A program made the translations under genes and the position numbers. DNA of 64,000 nucleotides from Streptomyces sp. YIM 130001 (GTDB lineage: Bacteria > Actinomycetota > Actinomycetes > Streptomycetales > Streptomycetaceae), in NCBI RefSeq assembly GCF_003574445.1, contig NZ_KZ984550.1, positions 310,001-374,000 of the forward strand, written 5' to 3'. Shown piece after piece: positions 15,744-24,094 of the stretch (position 1 is the stretch's first letter; every line of letters begins with the position of its first letter). The notes beneath the pieces were generated by a model that ran no database searches, was not told the DNA's origin, and worked only from the letters and a program-made list of their open reading frames with translations.

Positions 15744-16769
15744 CTACGTGGTGTCGGGTCGGCCCGAAGCCGGGGAGGTGAGGTGGGTGCAGTCGCGTCG
15801 TTCGGCCTGTTCGGAGGAGAACTCGGCGATCAGCGCCCGGACTTGACGGTCACTCAGACCGAACTCTTCCTCCGCCCATCCGTTGAAGACGGCCGACTCA
15901 CCGTCGCAGCGCGCGGTCGCGGAGTTGAGGCGGGCCGACTCCTTGTTGATCAGCCGCTCACTCCAGTCCCCGTACCAGGCGCCGAAGTCGGCCTTCGGCT
16001 CGCCGCCCTCCCCGTCACTCCCGACGAGTTCGCAACGGACCACGAGGGACGAGGAGTTGGTTCGGATGCGCACCTTGGTCCCGGTCGGCAGATCCGCCTC
16101 GGCGAAGGCGGCACAGGGCGTCCCTCGCGCTTTCTCGGGCGCGACCGGCGCCGACCCGGGGTCGGTGGACCGGGCCCGGCCGGTCTTCTCGAGCGGTTCG
16201 GCACCGCAACCGAGTTGCTCCGAGGCGCGGTTGGCGGCCGCCACGGCGACGCCGACGAGCGCGTCGGGCGCGCCCCTGTCGGCGTCCCAGCCGGCCGCGG
16301 TGCGCACCAGGATTCGTCGCGGACGCCCGTCGTCGTCCTTGCCGAGCCCGGGGCACTCGCCCATCAGCTGTACGGCGCCGGATTCGTCGATGAAACCGGG
16401 CATGCCGTCGGGCAGCGGCGAGACAGGCCTCCAGCCCCCTTCGCCGAACGCCTGCCACAGGACGGCCTCCTGGGGGTCACGACGGGTGTCCGCGGTGACC
16501 TCGAAGACCCGCGCGGGCGACACATCGTCGCCCCGGTCGTAGCTGAGCTCGCAGCGGTAGCTGCCCAGGGCGTCGACCCGCTTCTCCTCCATCGCCGTGA
16601 GGTGATGTTCGCCGGAATCGGGGCTGAGCGCATCGACCGCGTCGTCCGGCAGCGCACCGCCGCACACCTCGCGGCTCAGCCACCAGTCCTTGGCGTACGG
16701 GAACCCGCCGTACCCGGCCAGGCTGAGCACGATCACCGCCGCCACCGTCAGCCTCGCCCAACGCGGCAC
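15744..16769 (-). CDS. Membrane-anchored secreted protein of unknown function
   Basis: 341 residues from ATG 16769. Residues 1-26 form a signal anchor (RLTVAAVIVLSLAGYGGFPYA). The extracytoplasmic part contains paired segments that look like two copies of one fold, each with a Cys-containing strand: SYRCELSYDRGDD with VFEVTADTR, and LVVRCELVGSDGE with a following FGAWYGDWSERLINKES stretch. Six Cys in the exported part could form disulfides. The C-terminus has an EEFGLSDRQVRALIAEFSSEQAERR helix. This type of protein is common in Streptomyces genomes without a known role, and no enzyme motif is visible. Confidence 0.7.
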   Translation of the reverse strand: MPRWARLTVAAVIVLSLAGYGGFPYAKDWWLSREVCGGALPDDAVDALSPDSGEHHLTAMEEKRVDALGSYRCELSYDRGDDVSPARVFEVTADTRRDPQEAVLWQAFGEGGWRPVSPLPDGMPGFIDESGAVQLMGECPGLGKDDDGRPRRILVRTAAGWDADRGAPDALVGVAVAAANRASEQLGCGAEPLEKTGRARSTDPGSAPVAPEKARGTPCAAFAEADLPTGTKVRIRTNSSSLVVRCELVGSDGEGGEPKADFGAWYGDWSERLINKESARLNSATARCDGESAVFNGWAEEEFGLSDRQVRALIAEFSSEQAERRDCTHLTSPASGRPDTT

Positions 16770-16961
16770 CGCGCCCGCCCCCGCACACTCGTGTCCCCAC
16801 CCCGGACGTACGCCCGCCCCAAGGGTCCGTTGATCCGTACGAGCCGGACCCTATCGGCCCCGTCGGCCGCCCACGGTGCACGGGGCCACCTGAAGCGGGC
16901 CGCCGTACGGGTGACCGCGGTCAGCGGCGGCGGGCGGCGGCGACCCCGTCCACCGGCCGGG

Positions 16962-17429
16962 TCAGATCCCCAGGTCCTTGATGATCTTCGCGACGTGGCC
17001 GGTGGCCTTCACGTTGTAGAGGGCGCGCTCGACCTTGCCGTCCTCGTCCACCACAACGGTGGAGCGGATCACTCCGGTGACGGTCTTGCCGTAGAGCTTC
17101 TTCTCGCCGAACGCGCCGTACGACTCGAGGACCTCCTTGGACGGGTCGCCGACCAGCGTGACCTCGAGGTTCTCCTTCTCACGGAACTTGGCGAGCTTCT
17201 CCGGCTTGTCGGGCGACACTCCGATGACGTCGTAGCCCGCGCCGGCGAGGAGGTCCAGGTTGTCGGTGAAGTCGCAGGCCTGCTTCGTGCAGCCCGGGGT
17301 CAGGGCCGCCGGGTAGAAGTAGACGATGACCTTGCGGCCCTTGCGGTCCGCAAGCGAGACCTCGTTGCCGTCGGCGTCGGGCAGGGTGAAGGCGGGTGCG
17401 GTGTCGCCGGGCTGAAGGCGCTCGCTCAT
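16962..17429 (-). CDS. bcp: Thioredoxin-dependent thiol peroxidase (peroxiredoxin Bcp)
   Basis: 155 residues from ATG 17429. The peroxiredoxin signature is complete: GDTAPAFTLPDADG at the N-terminus, then VIVYFYPAALTPGCTKQACDF with the peroxidatic Cys and, five residues on, the resolving Cys of atypical 2-Cys Bcp proteins. The conserved VIGVSPDKPEKLAKF segment and the C-terminal IRSTVVVDEDGKVERALYNVKATGH follow. It reduces hydrogen peroxide and organic hydroperoxides in the cytosol with electrons from thioredoxin. It is divergent from the DUF3618 gene with 145 bases between. No OxyR-type site was recognised. Confidence 0.95.
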   Translation of the reverse strand: MSERLQPGDTAPAFTLPDADGNEVSLADRKGRKVIVYFYPAALTPGCTKQACDFTDNLDLLAGAGYDVIGVSPDKPEKLAKFREKENLEVTLVGDPSKEVLESYGAFGEKKLYGKTVTGVIRSTVVVDEDGKVERALYNVKATGHVAKIIKDLGI

Positions 17430-17574
17430 CAGGGTCTCCTCGCTGAGGTGGTCGTTACACCTGAGCGTAATGGGGGTGCTGTGCGGTGCGTTGCGGCCGG
17501 AGCTGACAGACTGTCCACAGCATCCGTCAGGATCAGGACGACAGCCGGAACAACGACGACCGAAAGGCAGCGCG

Positions 17575-17895
17575 GTGTCGGAAGCCAGGACTCCCGCCGA
17601 GATCGAGGCGGACATCGAACGACGGCGCTCGCTGCTGGCCGAGACCCTCGACGAGATCGGCGTGCGCGTGCACCCGAAGACGGTCGTCGGCGACGCGAAG
17701 GCACGTTTCGTCGGAACCGTCGACCAGACCCTCGGCCGGGCGTACGTCGGGGCCAATCGCGCGGTCAGCGACGTGCGGTCGAAGTTCGTGAACGAGGAGG
17801 GCGCCCCGCGCCTGGAGCGCGTCGTGCCGGTCGCGCTCGTGGCCGCCGGCCTGGTCGGGCTGCTCGTCGTCTCCTCCCGGCGCCGGCGAGGCTGA
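17575..17895 (+). CDS. DUF3618 membrane protein
   Basis: 106 residues from GTG 17575, with AAAGG upstream. The N-terminal block ARTPAEIEADIERRRSLLAETLDEI is the DUF3618 signature, a helical segment found in many actinobacterial proteins with a single C-terminal TM. Here the TM is VVPVALVAAGLVGLLVVSS, ending in a basic RRRRG tail, so the helix should face the cytosol with the tail as stop-transfer. Function unknown. The GroES-like gene follows after 43 bases and may be cotranscribed. Confidence 0.85.
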   Translation: MSEARTPAEIEADIERRRSLLAETLDEIGVRVHPKTVVGDAKARFVGTVDQTLGRAYVGANRAVSDVRSKFVNEEGAPRLERVVPVALVAAGLVGLLVVSSRRRRG

Positions 17896-17938
17896 CCCGC
17901 CCGCCGCCGCGGGCCGCGAGTGCAGGTAGGTTCGACGC

Positions 17939-18280
17939 GTGAGCGAGAACACCCACCACGACAAGCTGCCCATCCGGATGCTGCACGACCGGGTGCTCGT
18001 CCGGACCGACATCCCGGAGGGCGAGCGGCGTTCGACCGGCGGCATCGTGATCCCCGCGACCGCGGCCGTCGGCCGGCGCCTCGGCTGGGCCGAGGTCGTC
18101 GCCGTCGGCCAGAACGTCCGCACGGTGGAACCGGGCGACCGGGTCCTCTACGACCCCGAGGACCGAGCCGAGGTCGAGGTACGCGGCATCGCCTACCTGC
18201 TCATGCGCGAGCGCGACCTGCACGCCGTCGCGGCAGACCGCTTCGAGGGCTCCGAGGACTCGACGGGGCTGTACCTGTAG
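17939..18280 (+). CDS. GroES-like (Cpn10 family) protein
   Basis: 113 residues from GTG 17939. The Cpn10 fold is recognisable from IRMLHDRVLVRTDIPEGERRSTGGIVIPATA, then GWAEVVAVGQNVRTVEPGDRVLYDPEDRAEVEVRGIAYLLMRERDLHAV. In true GroES the segment around residue 25 is a mobile loop that contacts GroEL; here it reads EGERRSTGGIVIP, which keeps the GGIVIP motif. There is no groEL nearby, and the protein is longer than canonical GroES (about 97 residues), with a 20-residue N-terminal extension and an acidic C-terminus. It may be an alternative co-chaperonin subunit. Confidence 0.88.
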   Translation: MSENTHHDKLPIRMLHDRVLVRTDIPEGERRSTGGIVIPATAAVGRRLGWAEVVAVGQNVRTVEPGDRVLYDPEDRAEVEVRGIAYLLMRERDLHAVAADRFEGSEDSTGLYL

Positions 18281-18315
18281 GTCTCGGTTCCGAGACGCCC
18301 CGGGAACCGACAACG

Positions 18316-18337
18316 CCTGGTGACCACAGACACCAGG
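18316..18337. terminator. Hairpin between the GroES-like gene and the MarR gene
   Basis: CCTGGTG (18316-18322) and CACCAGG (18331-18337) form a 7-bp stem with an eight-base loop, 35 bases after the GroES-like stop and 28 bases from the convergent MarR stop. No U tract. Confidence 0.5.
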
Positions 18338-18365
18338 TCTCTCGCTCGCCCTTGCCCCGCCGCCG

Positions 18366-18794
18366 TCACTCAGGGCGCGCGACGGCCTGCTCCAACAGCC
18401 CGTGCAGTACCCGCTGCTGCTCGATGGTCAGGCCCGCGAGCGGTGATTCCTCAGCGAGCAGGTCGATCAGCCGGCCACGCAGGACGGCGCCCTCGTCCGT
18501 GAGCACGAGGTGCTTGGCGCGCCGGTCGGTGGGGTGCGCGACCCGTTCGACCAGCCCTTGATTCTCCAGTTTGTCGACTACGAACGTGGCGTTCGACGGC
18601 TCGCACCCCATGCGTCCGGCGAGCTCCCGCATGGTCAGGGGCCCGGTCATCTCCCGGAGCACGGTGGCCTGGGGCGCCGTGAGGCCGAGAGTGCCTGCCC
18701 GCCCCCGTACGTGATCCGCGATCTGCTGCGCGAGGCCGTTCACGAGGCCGCACAGCTCCCGCTCGGCGGTCGCCTGCGCCTGTGACTCGGTCAT
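18366..18794 (-). CDS. MarR-family transcriptional regulator
   Basis: 142 residues from ATG 18794. The winged helix is clear: LGLTAPQATVLREMTGPLTMRELAGRMGCEPSNATFVVDKLENQGLVERVAHPTDRRAKHLVLTDEG, with the DRR wing motif. N- and C-terminal helices (CGLVNGLAQQIADHVRGRAG and LTIEQQRVLHGLLEQAV) form the dimer interface. MarR proteins are usually repressors released by small phenolic or lipophilic ligands or by oxidation. The gene is divergent from an MBL-fold hydrolase, and the 130-base gap carries repeated and inverted TCAAGC/GCTTGA words, so regulation of the hydrolase is likely. Confidence 0.9.
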   Translation of the reverse strand: MTESQAQATAERELCGLVNGLAQQIADHVRGRAGTLGLTAPQATVLREMTGPLTMRELAGRMGCEPSNATFVVDKLENQGLVERVAHPTDRRAKHLVLTDEGAVLRGRLIDLLAEESPLAGLTIEQQRVLHGLLEQAVARPE

Positions 18795-18816
18795 GCCGCC
18801 CACCCTAGCAAGTCCA

Positions 18817-18856
18817 TCAAGCGAGAATAATTAGAGCTTGAATGATTAGAGCTTGA
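18817..18856. promoter_or_regulatory. MarR operator candidates
   Basis: ATTAGAGCTTGA occurs twice with a 15-base period (18830-18841 and 18845-18856). TCAAGC at 18817-18822 is inverted to the GCTTGA in both copies. The region is markedly AT-richer than its surroundings and lies just upstream of the MarR start, so it probably includes promoters for both directions. Confidence 0.55.
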
Positions 18857-18924
18857 TGCATAACGTGAGTGCGGTCGCTGCCGGCAGGCGCAGCGGCGAC
18901 CGACACCGAATGGGGACACGGATC

Positions 18925-19818
18925 ATGCTGAACTCGACGGTCGACCAGGGCGAACGCCTGCGGCGGACGGCCCGACCCCGCTCACTCCAACTCGGCGGCG
19001 GCACACGGGTGTCCTACCTGCCGGACGGGGACGTACGGCTCCCGCCCCGCGGCTGGCTCCCCGAGAGCACCGACGAGGTGTGGACCGAACACTCGGAGTA
19101 CCTGGACGACACGGGCCATCTGGTGGCGAGCATCGGCGCTCTCCTCGTGGAACACGGCGGCCGAGCCCTGCTGATCGACGCGGGATTCGGGGCCGAGTCC
19201 CTGCCGCCCGACGCAGCGACCCCCCGCGGCACCATCCAGGGCGGCCTACTGCTCGACTCGCTGGCCCAACTCGGCCGTGCGCCAAGGGATATCGAGGCAG
19301 TGGCCATCACCCACCTGCACCCCGATCACATCGGCTGGGCCTGGCGCCCCGCCCCGGGCACGGACCGGCCGGCGTTCGCCCACGCCGACTACCTGGTGTC
19401 GGAGCCGGAGTGGGCCGGCCGCGACGAACTGGCGGCCAAGCACGGACTCACCGAGGAGATCGCCGGCGTCGCGCCGTACGTCCGCACGGTGGCCGACGGC
19501 CAGGAGATCTTCCCCGGTGTACGGATGCGGGTCACCGCCGGTCACACCGCCGGACATGCCGAGTACGTCGTCACCGGGGGTGAACGGCGCCTGATCGCCT
19601 TCGGGGACGCCCTGCACTCCCCGATCCAGATCGACCATCCCGAGTGGTCCGCGTCCCCGGACCACGACCCGGCCGGGTCCGCCGAACACCGCCGTCGCCT
19701 CGTCGCCGAACTGGCGGAGCCCCGCACGATCGGCTTCGGCGTGCACTTCGCGGATGTGGTGTTCGGTCAGGTCCGGCCCGACGGCGCCGGCCCCGCCTGG
19801 CAGCCCGTGGACGCCTGA
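18925..19818 (+). CDS. MBL-fold metallo-hydrolase, lactonase-like
   Basis: 297 residues from ATG 18925, preceded by GGGGA. An earlier in-frame ATG at 18910 is less likely because that GGGGA would lie inside it. The metal-binding motif appears as AITHLHPDHIGW (HxHxDH), with later ligands in VTAGHTAGHAEYVV and LIAFGDALHSP. The N-terminal region LPDGDVRLPPRGWLPES with ALLVEHGGRALLIDAGFG matches the group that includes N-acyl-homoserine lactonases and similar exported or cytosolic lactonases. It therefore probably hydrolyses a lactone or ester with two zinc ions. It is divergent from a MarR regulator that is likely to control it. Confidence 0.87.
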   Translation: MLNSTVDQGERLRRTARPRSLQLGGGTRVSYLPDGDVRLPPRGWLPESTDEVWTEHSEYLDDTGHLVASIGALLVEHGGRALLIDAGFGAESLPPDAATPRGTIQGGLLLDSLAQLGRAPRDIEAVAITHLHPDHIGWAWRPAPGTDRPAFAHADYLVSEPEWAGRDELAAKHGLTEEIAGVAPYVRTVADGQEIFPGVRMRVTAGHTAGHAEYVVTGGERRLIAFGDALHSPIQIDHPEWSASPDHDPAGSAEHRRRLVAELAEPRTIGFGVHFADVVFGQVRPDGAGPAWQPVDA

Positions 19819-19872
19819 GGCCCGTCGAGGCTCTGGCACCCGAGCGGGCCGGCGCGGCGCCCGCTCCCGTGC

Positions 19873-22269
19873 TCACCCCGGCCCGCGCCGGTCCGGGCGG
19901 CCGAGGATTCCCTGGCCTGTGGGGCCGCCGAGTGTGCCGCCGTCGTCCGTGTCGCCGTCCGGGGCGTCTGCGTCCGTACCGCCCGGCCCTTCCTCGTCCT
20001 GCCCCTCGGTGCCGCCCTCGTCCGGCGTCTCGGGGCCGGGCGTCGCGGGAGTTCCGGTCGGGTCCTCGGACGGGCCGGTGGACGGGCCGTCGGAGGGCTG
20101 CTGCGAGGACTCGTCCGGCTCCGGTGCGGTCTCCTCGTCGGGCGCCACGGGCGGGAGCGGTTCGTCGGCACCGTCCTGCGTCCGCAGATCGAAGTCCCGG
20201 ACCGGCCTGCCCTCGAGAGCCTCGCGGGTGAACTGCGCCCAGATACGGGCCGGGAAGCCGCCGCCGTTGATCCGCGCCTCGCCGAGTGCCCCGTACAGCG
20301 GAGTCTGCACGGCCGTGTCCGGATCCTGGCCCATCACCGCGACCACGGTCGCCAGATCGGGTGTGTATCCGGCGAACCAGGCCGCCTTGTCCTCCTCCGC
20401 CGTACCCGTCTTGCCGGCCGCCGGACGCCCCGCGGCGAGCGCCTCCGTTCCCGTACCGCCGTCCACGACGCTGCGGAGCATCGACGTGGTGGTGTCCGCG
20501 GCCTCCCTGCTCACGGCCTGCCGGGAGGCGGTGTCGGGCAGGTCGATCTCCTTGCCGTCCTTGGTGATCCGTTCGATCAGCGTGTAGCGGCCGTGCTTTC
20601 CGTGGTTGGCGAGCGTCGCGTACGCCTCGGCCATGTCGAGCACGCTGGCGGTGGACGGGCCGAGCGCGATCGACGGTGACGCGTTCAGGTCCGGAGTGGT
20701 CTTCGGGATGCCGAGGTCCACGGCCGTCTCGCGGACCTTGTCGGAGCCCACGTCGACGGCCATCTGCGCGTACACCGAGTTGACGGAACGGTCCGTCGCG
20801 GTACGCACGGGGATGCTGCCGTAGTCGACGTCGTCCTCGTTGGCAGGTGCGTAAGTCCCGCCGTCCCAGCCCTGCACCGGGCGGCGGTCGGTGCCGTCGT
20901 AGACGGTGCTGGGGGTGATGGGGCGGCCGTCCTGGGTGGTCGAGTCGTTCTCGGCCGCCGCGGTGAAGACGAACGGCTTGAAGGTGGAGCCCACTTGGTA
21001 GTCGCGACGGGTGGCGTTGTTGACGTACTGCTGCGTGTAGTCGATGCCGCCGTACATCGCGACGACCTTCCCGCTCGCCGTGTCGATGGACGCGCCGCCC
21101 GCCCGTACGTTCCGGTCGATCTTGCGGGCCTCGCGGTCGACCTTGGACATCAACTGCTCGTCGACCGCGTCCACGAAGGCGTCCTGGCGGTCGGGGTCGA
21201 GCGTGGTGGTGATCCGGTAGCCGCCTCTGGCCAGGGTGTCGGCGTCGAGGATCTCCTGTTCGGAGAGGTAGTCCTCGACGGCCTTGACCAGGTAGCCGCG
21301 CTGACCGGACAGGCCCGCGGCACCCTTGGCCTCCTTCGGCTTCGGGAACTTGACGGCTGCGCGGGCCTTCGGGCTCAGCCACTCCTTGTCGACCATGCCG
21401 TCCATGACGTAGTTCCAACGGCCTTGCGCGCGGGGCTTGTTCTCCGGGTGCGCCGCGACGTCGTACGCGTTGGGCGAGTTGAGGAGCGTGGCGAGATAGG
21501 CGCCCTGGGCGACGCTGATGTCGCCGACGTCCTTGCCGAAGTACGACTGGGCGGCGGCCTGGATGCCGTAGGCGTTGCGGCCGAAGTAACTGGTGTTCAG
21601 ATAGCCCGCCAGGATGTCGTCCTTGCTGACCTGCCGGTCGAGCTTGATCGAGATGAAGAACTCCTTGACCTTGCGGGACAGGGTCTGGTCCTGGTCGAGG
21701 TAGTAGTTCTTGACGTACTGCTGGGTGATCGTGGAGCCGGACTGCCGGCCCTTGCCGGTCGCCGTGTTCCAGGCGGCCCGCAGCATCGCCTGCGGGTCGA
21801 CGGCGGACTCCGAGTAGAACTCGCGGTCCTCGGCGGCGAGCACGGCGTGCTGCACTCGCTTCGGCACCTGGCTGAGCTGGACGTTCTCGCGGTTCACCTT
21901 GCCGTCACGGGCCAGTTGGCTGCCGTCGGCGTAGAGGTAGACGTTGCTCTGCTTGGTGGCGGCGGCGTTGGCGGGCGGGATGTCGACGATCAGGTAGCCG
22001 GCCAGGAAGGCTCCGCCGAGCAGCAGCAGAAGGGCGACGAACGTGCCGAGGAGCATCCGCCAGGTCGGCACGAGCCGTCGCCAACCGGTGCGTCTGGGCC
22101 GCCGCTTCTTGGCTTTCGCGGGCTTCTTCGCCCGGGCTCCAGTGACCGGGGCGGCCTGCGCGCCGGCGGCTGTGGCGCCCGGCTCCCCCGCGCTCTCCGC
22201 GGCGGAGGCGCCCGCCTCGGGCACCGGCCGCTCGTCGCCGTTGCCATGCTGCTGCGACTCGTCGCTCAT
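19873..22269 (-). CDS. Bifunctional class A penicillin-binding protein (glycosyltransferase 51 plus transpeptidase)
   Basis: 798 residues from ATG 22269. A cytosolic Ala/Lys-rich tail is followed by a TM anchor at about 72-94. The glycosyltransferase 51 domain has the catalytic EDREFYSE (Glu147), GSTITQQYVKN, KEFFISIKLDRQVSKDDILAGYLNTSYFG and AQGAYLATLLNSPN. The transpeptidase has the three penicillin-binding motifs STFK (Ser428), SVN (495-497) and KTGT (620-623). About 120 C-terminal residues are a Pro/Asp/Glu/Gly-rich, surface-exposed tail. The enzyme polymerises lipid II and crosslinks peptidoglycan outside the membrane. The EDREF variant lacks the usual His-x-Gly after it, as in other actinobacterial homologs. 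Confidence 0.95.
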   Translation of the reverse strand: MSDESQQHGNGDERPVPEAGASAAESAGEPGATAAGAQAAPVTGARAKKPAKAKKRRPRRTGWRRLVPTWRMLLGTFVALLLLLGGAFLAGYLIVDIPPANAAATKQSNVYLYADGSQLARDGKVNRENVQLSQVPKRVQHAVLAAEDREFYSESAVDPQAMLRAAWNTATGKGRQSGSTITQQYVKNYYLDQDQTLSRKVKEFFISIKLDRQVSKDDILAGYLNTSYFGRNAYGIQAAAQSYFGKDVGDISVAQGAYLATLLNSPNAYDVAAHPENKPRAQGRWNYVMDGMVDKEWLSPKARAAVKFPKPKEAKGAAGLSGQRGYLVKAVEDYLSEQEILDADTLARGGYRITTTLDPDRQDAFVDAVDEQLMSKVDREARKIDRNVRAGGASIDTASGKVVAMYGGIDYTQQYVNNATRRDYQVGSTFKPFVFTAAAENDSTTQDGRPITPSTVYDGTDRRPVQGWDGGTYAPANEDDVDYGSIPVRTATDRSVNSVYAQMAVDVGSDKVRETAVDLGIPKTTPDLNASPSIALGPSTASVLDMAEAYATLANHGKHGRYTLIERITKDGKEIDLPDTASRQAVSREAADTTTSMLRSVVDGGTGTEALAAGRPAAGKTGTAEEDKAAWFAGYTPDLATVVAVMGQDPDTAVQTPLYGALGEARINGGGFPARIWAQFTREALEGRPVRDFDLRTQDGADEPLPPVAPDEETAPEPDESSQQPSDGPSTGPSEDPTGTPATPGPETPDEGGTEGQDEEGPGGTDADAPDGDTDDGGTLGGPTGQGILGRPDRRGPG

Positions 22270-22492
22270 CTGTGCCGGAACTCCCGATTCACCGTGGTAC
22301 GCCCGGCCCTGCGGAAACGTACCCGCACGGCTCCCCCACAGCATCGGCACTGTGGACCCGCGTCCTGTGACCAACGCGGGCGGCGCGCACCCGTTGCGCC
22401 CCCGCCCTCGGCCGCCCGGGTGAAATTCCTTGGCGCACCCCCGCCGTGCGCGGCTAAGGTCGTGCTCTTTGGCACGAAGGGGGGCAACAGAC

Positions 22493-23293
22493 GTGCGGCT
22501 GTACGCGGCCGTCGCCGTGAGCGGCTTCCGCCGCTACGCCACCTATCGGGTGGCCACCGCGGCCGGTGTCTTCACCAATACGGTCTTCGGTTTCATCCTG
22601 GCGTACGCCTACACCGCACTGTGGTCCGAGCGACCGCAACTCGGCGGCTACGACCAGGCCGAGGCACTCACCTTCGTCTGGCTCGGCCAGGCGCTGCTCG
22701 CGACCTGCGCGATGCTGGGCGGCGGCTTCGAGGACGAGCTCATCGAGCGTATCCGCAACGGCGACATCGCCATCGACCTCTACCGTCCGGTGGATCTCCA
22801 ACTGTGGTGGCTGGCAGGTGAATTGGGGCGCGCGCTGTTCCACTTCCTGGGCCGGGGCATCGTCCCCATGGCGGTCGGCGCGCTGGCCTTCGAGCTCGCG
22901 CTGCCCGGCGATCCACTGGTCTGGCTCGCCTTCCTGGTCGCCGTCACGCTCGGTGTCGTGGTCAGCTTCGCGGTGCGCTACCTGGTGGCGCTCTCGGCGT
23001 TCTGGCTGCTCGACGGGGCCGGCGTGGCCCAGATCGCGGCGCTCGGCGGGATGTTCTTCTCCGGGATGCTGCTGCCGTTGAACGTGTTTCCCGGCGTGCT
23101 CGGTGAGATCGCCCGGGCGCTGCCGTGGTCGTCGTATCTGCAGGTGCCGGCCGATGTGTTCCTCGGCAAGCGGACCGGGGCCGATCTGTTCGCGGCGTAC
23201 GCGTTCCAGGCCGGCTGGGCGGTGGCACTGCTCGCGGCCGGGCGGGCGCTGCAGACGGTCGCGACCAAGAGGGTGGTGGTGCAGGGTGGTTGA
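22493..23293 (+). CDS. ABC-2 type transporter permease (DUF990-like), subunit 1
   Basis: 266 residues from GTG 22493, with a G-rich ribosome-binding site (GGGGGG) about ten bases upstream. Six predicted TM segments. The pattern FRRYATYRVATAAGVFTNTVFGFI near the N-terminus and the QLWWLAGELGRALFHFLGRG stretch are typical of the ABC2_membrane_6 (DUF990) permeases, which work as pairs with one NatA-type ATPase. It overlaps the second permease gene by 8 bases. Direction of transport is probably export, as for most ABC-2 systems. The substrate is unknown. Confidence 0.88.
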   Translation: MRLYAAVAVSGFRRYATYRVATAAGVFTNTVFGFILAYAYTALWSERPQLGGYDQAEALTFVWLGQALLATCAMLGGGFEDELIERIRNGDIAIDLYRPVDLQLWWLAGELGRALFHFLGRGIVPMAVGALAFELALPGDPLVWLAFLVAVTLGVVVSFAVRYLVALSAFWLLDGAGVAQIAALGGMFFSGMLLPLNVFPGVLGEIARALPWSSYLQVPADVFLGKRTGADLFAAYAFQAGWAVALLAAGRALQTVATKRVVVQGG

Positions 23294-24089
23294 CGGACTG
23301 CGTGCGTACCGCATGATCGCCGCCATGTGGATCCGCTCCACGATGACCTACCGCGCCTCGTTCGCGATGACGCTGTTCGGGAACTTCGCGACGACCGCGC
23401 TCGACTTCGTCGCGATCCTGCTGATGTTCTCGCACATCGACGCGCTCGGCGGCTTCACACTCGGCGAGATCGCCTTCCTGTACGGGGCGTCGGGGATCGC
23501 GTTCGGGCTCGCCGATCTGGTGATGGGCTCCATGGACCGGCTCGGCCGGCGGGTCAGGGACGGCACGCTGGACACCCTGCTGGTGCGGCCGGCGCCGGTC
23601 CTGGTGCAGGTGGCCGCGGACCGGTTCGCGCTGCGGCGGCTCGGCCGGATCACCCAGGGCGTCCTGGTGTTCGGCTACGCGCTGACCGTGGTGGACATCG
23701 ACTGGACGGTGACCCGGGCGCTCCTCGTGCCGGTGATGCTGCTCAGCGGGGCGGCGATCTTCTCCGCGGTGTTCACGGCCGGTGCGGCCTTCCAGTTCCT
23801 GGCGCAGGACTCGGCGGAGGTGCAGAACGCCTTCACCTACGGCGGGACCACGCTGCTGCAGTACCCACCGTCGATCTTCGCGCAGGAGTTGGTGCGTGGC
23901 GTCACCTTCGTCCTGCCGCTGGCCTTCGTCAACTGGCTGCCCGCGCTGTACATCCTGGGCCGCGAGGCCCCTGCCGGGCTGCCGTCCTGGCTCGCCTTCC
24001 TGCCGCCCGTGGTGGCCGTCGCGTGCTGTCTGCTCGCCTCGGTGGCCTGGCGGGCCGGCCTTCGTTCCTACCGCAGTACGGGGAGTTGA
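23286..24089 (+). CDS. ABC-2 type transporter permease (DUF990-like), subunit 2
   Basis: 267 residues from GTG 23286, inside the end of the first permease gene, so translation is coupled. Six TM segments with the same family pattern: RAYRMIAAMWIRSTMTYRASF at the N-terminus, DRLGRRVRDGTLDTLLVRPAP in the cytosolic loop and LGREAPAGLP before the last helix. It differs enough from subunit 1 that a heterodimeric channel is expected. The ATPase gene starts six bases after its stop. Confidence 0.88.
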   Translation: MVDGLRAYRMIAAMWIRSTMTYRASFAMTLFGNFATTALDFVAILLMFSHIDALGGFTLGEIAFLYGASGIAFGLADLVMGSMDRLGRRVRDGTLDTLLVRPAPVLVQVAADRFALRRLGRITQGVLVFGYALTVVDIDWTVTRALLVPVMLLSGAAIFSAVFTAGAAFQFLAQDSAEVQNAFTYGGTTLLQYPPSIFAQELVRGVTFVLPLAFVNWLPALYILGREAPAGLPSWLAFLPPVVAVACCLLASVAWRAGLRSYRSTGS

Positions 24090-24094
24090 CCAGC

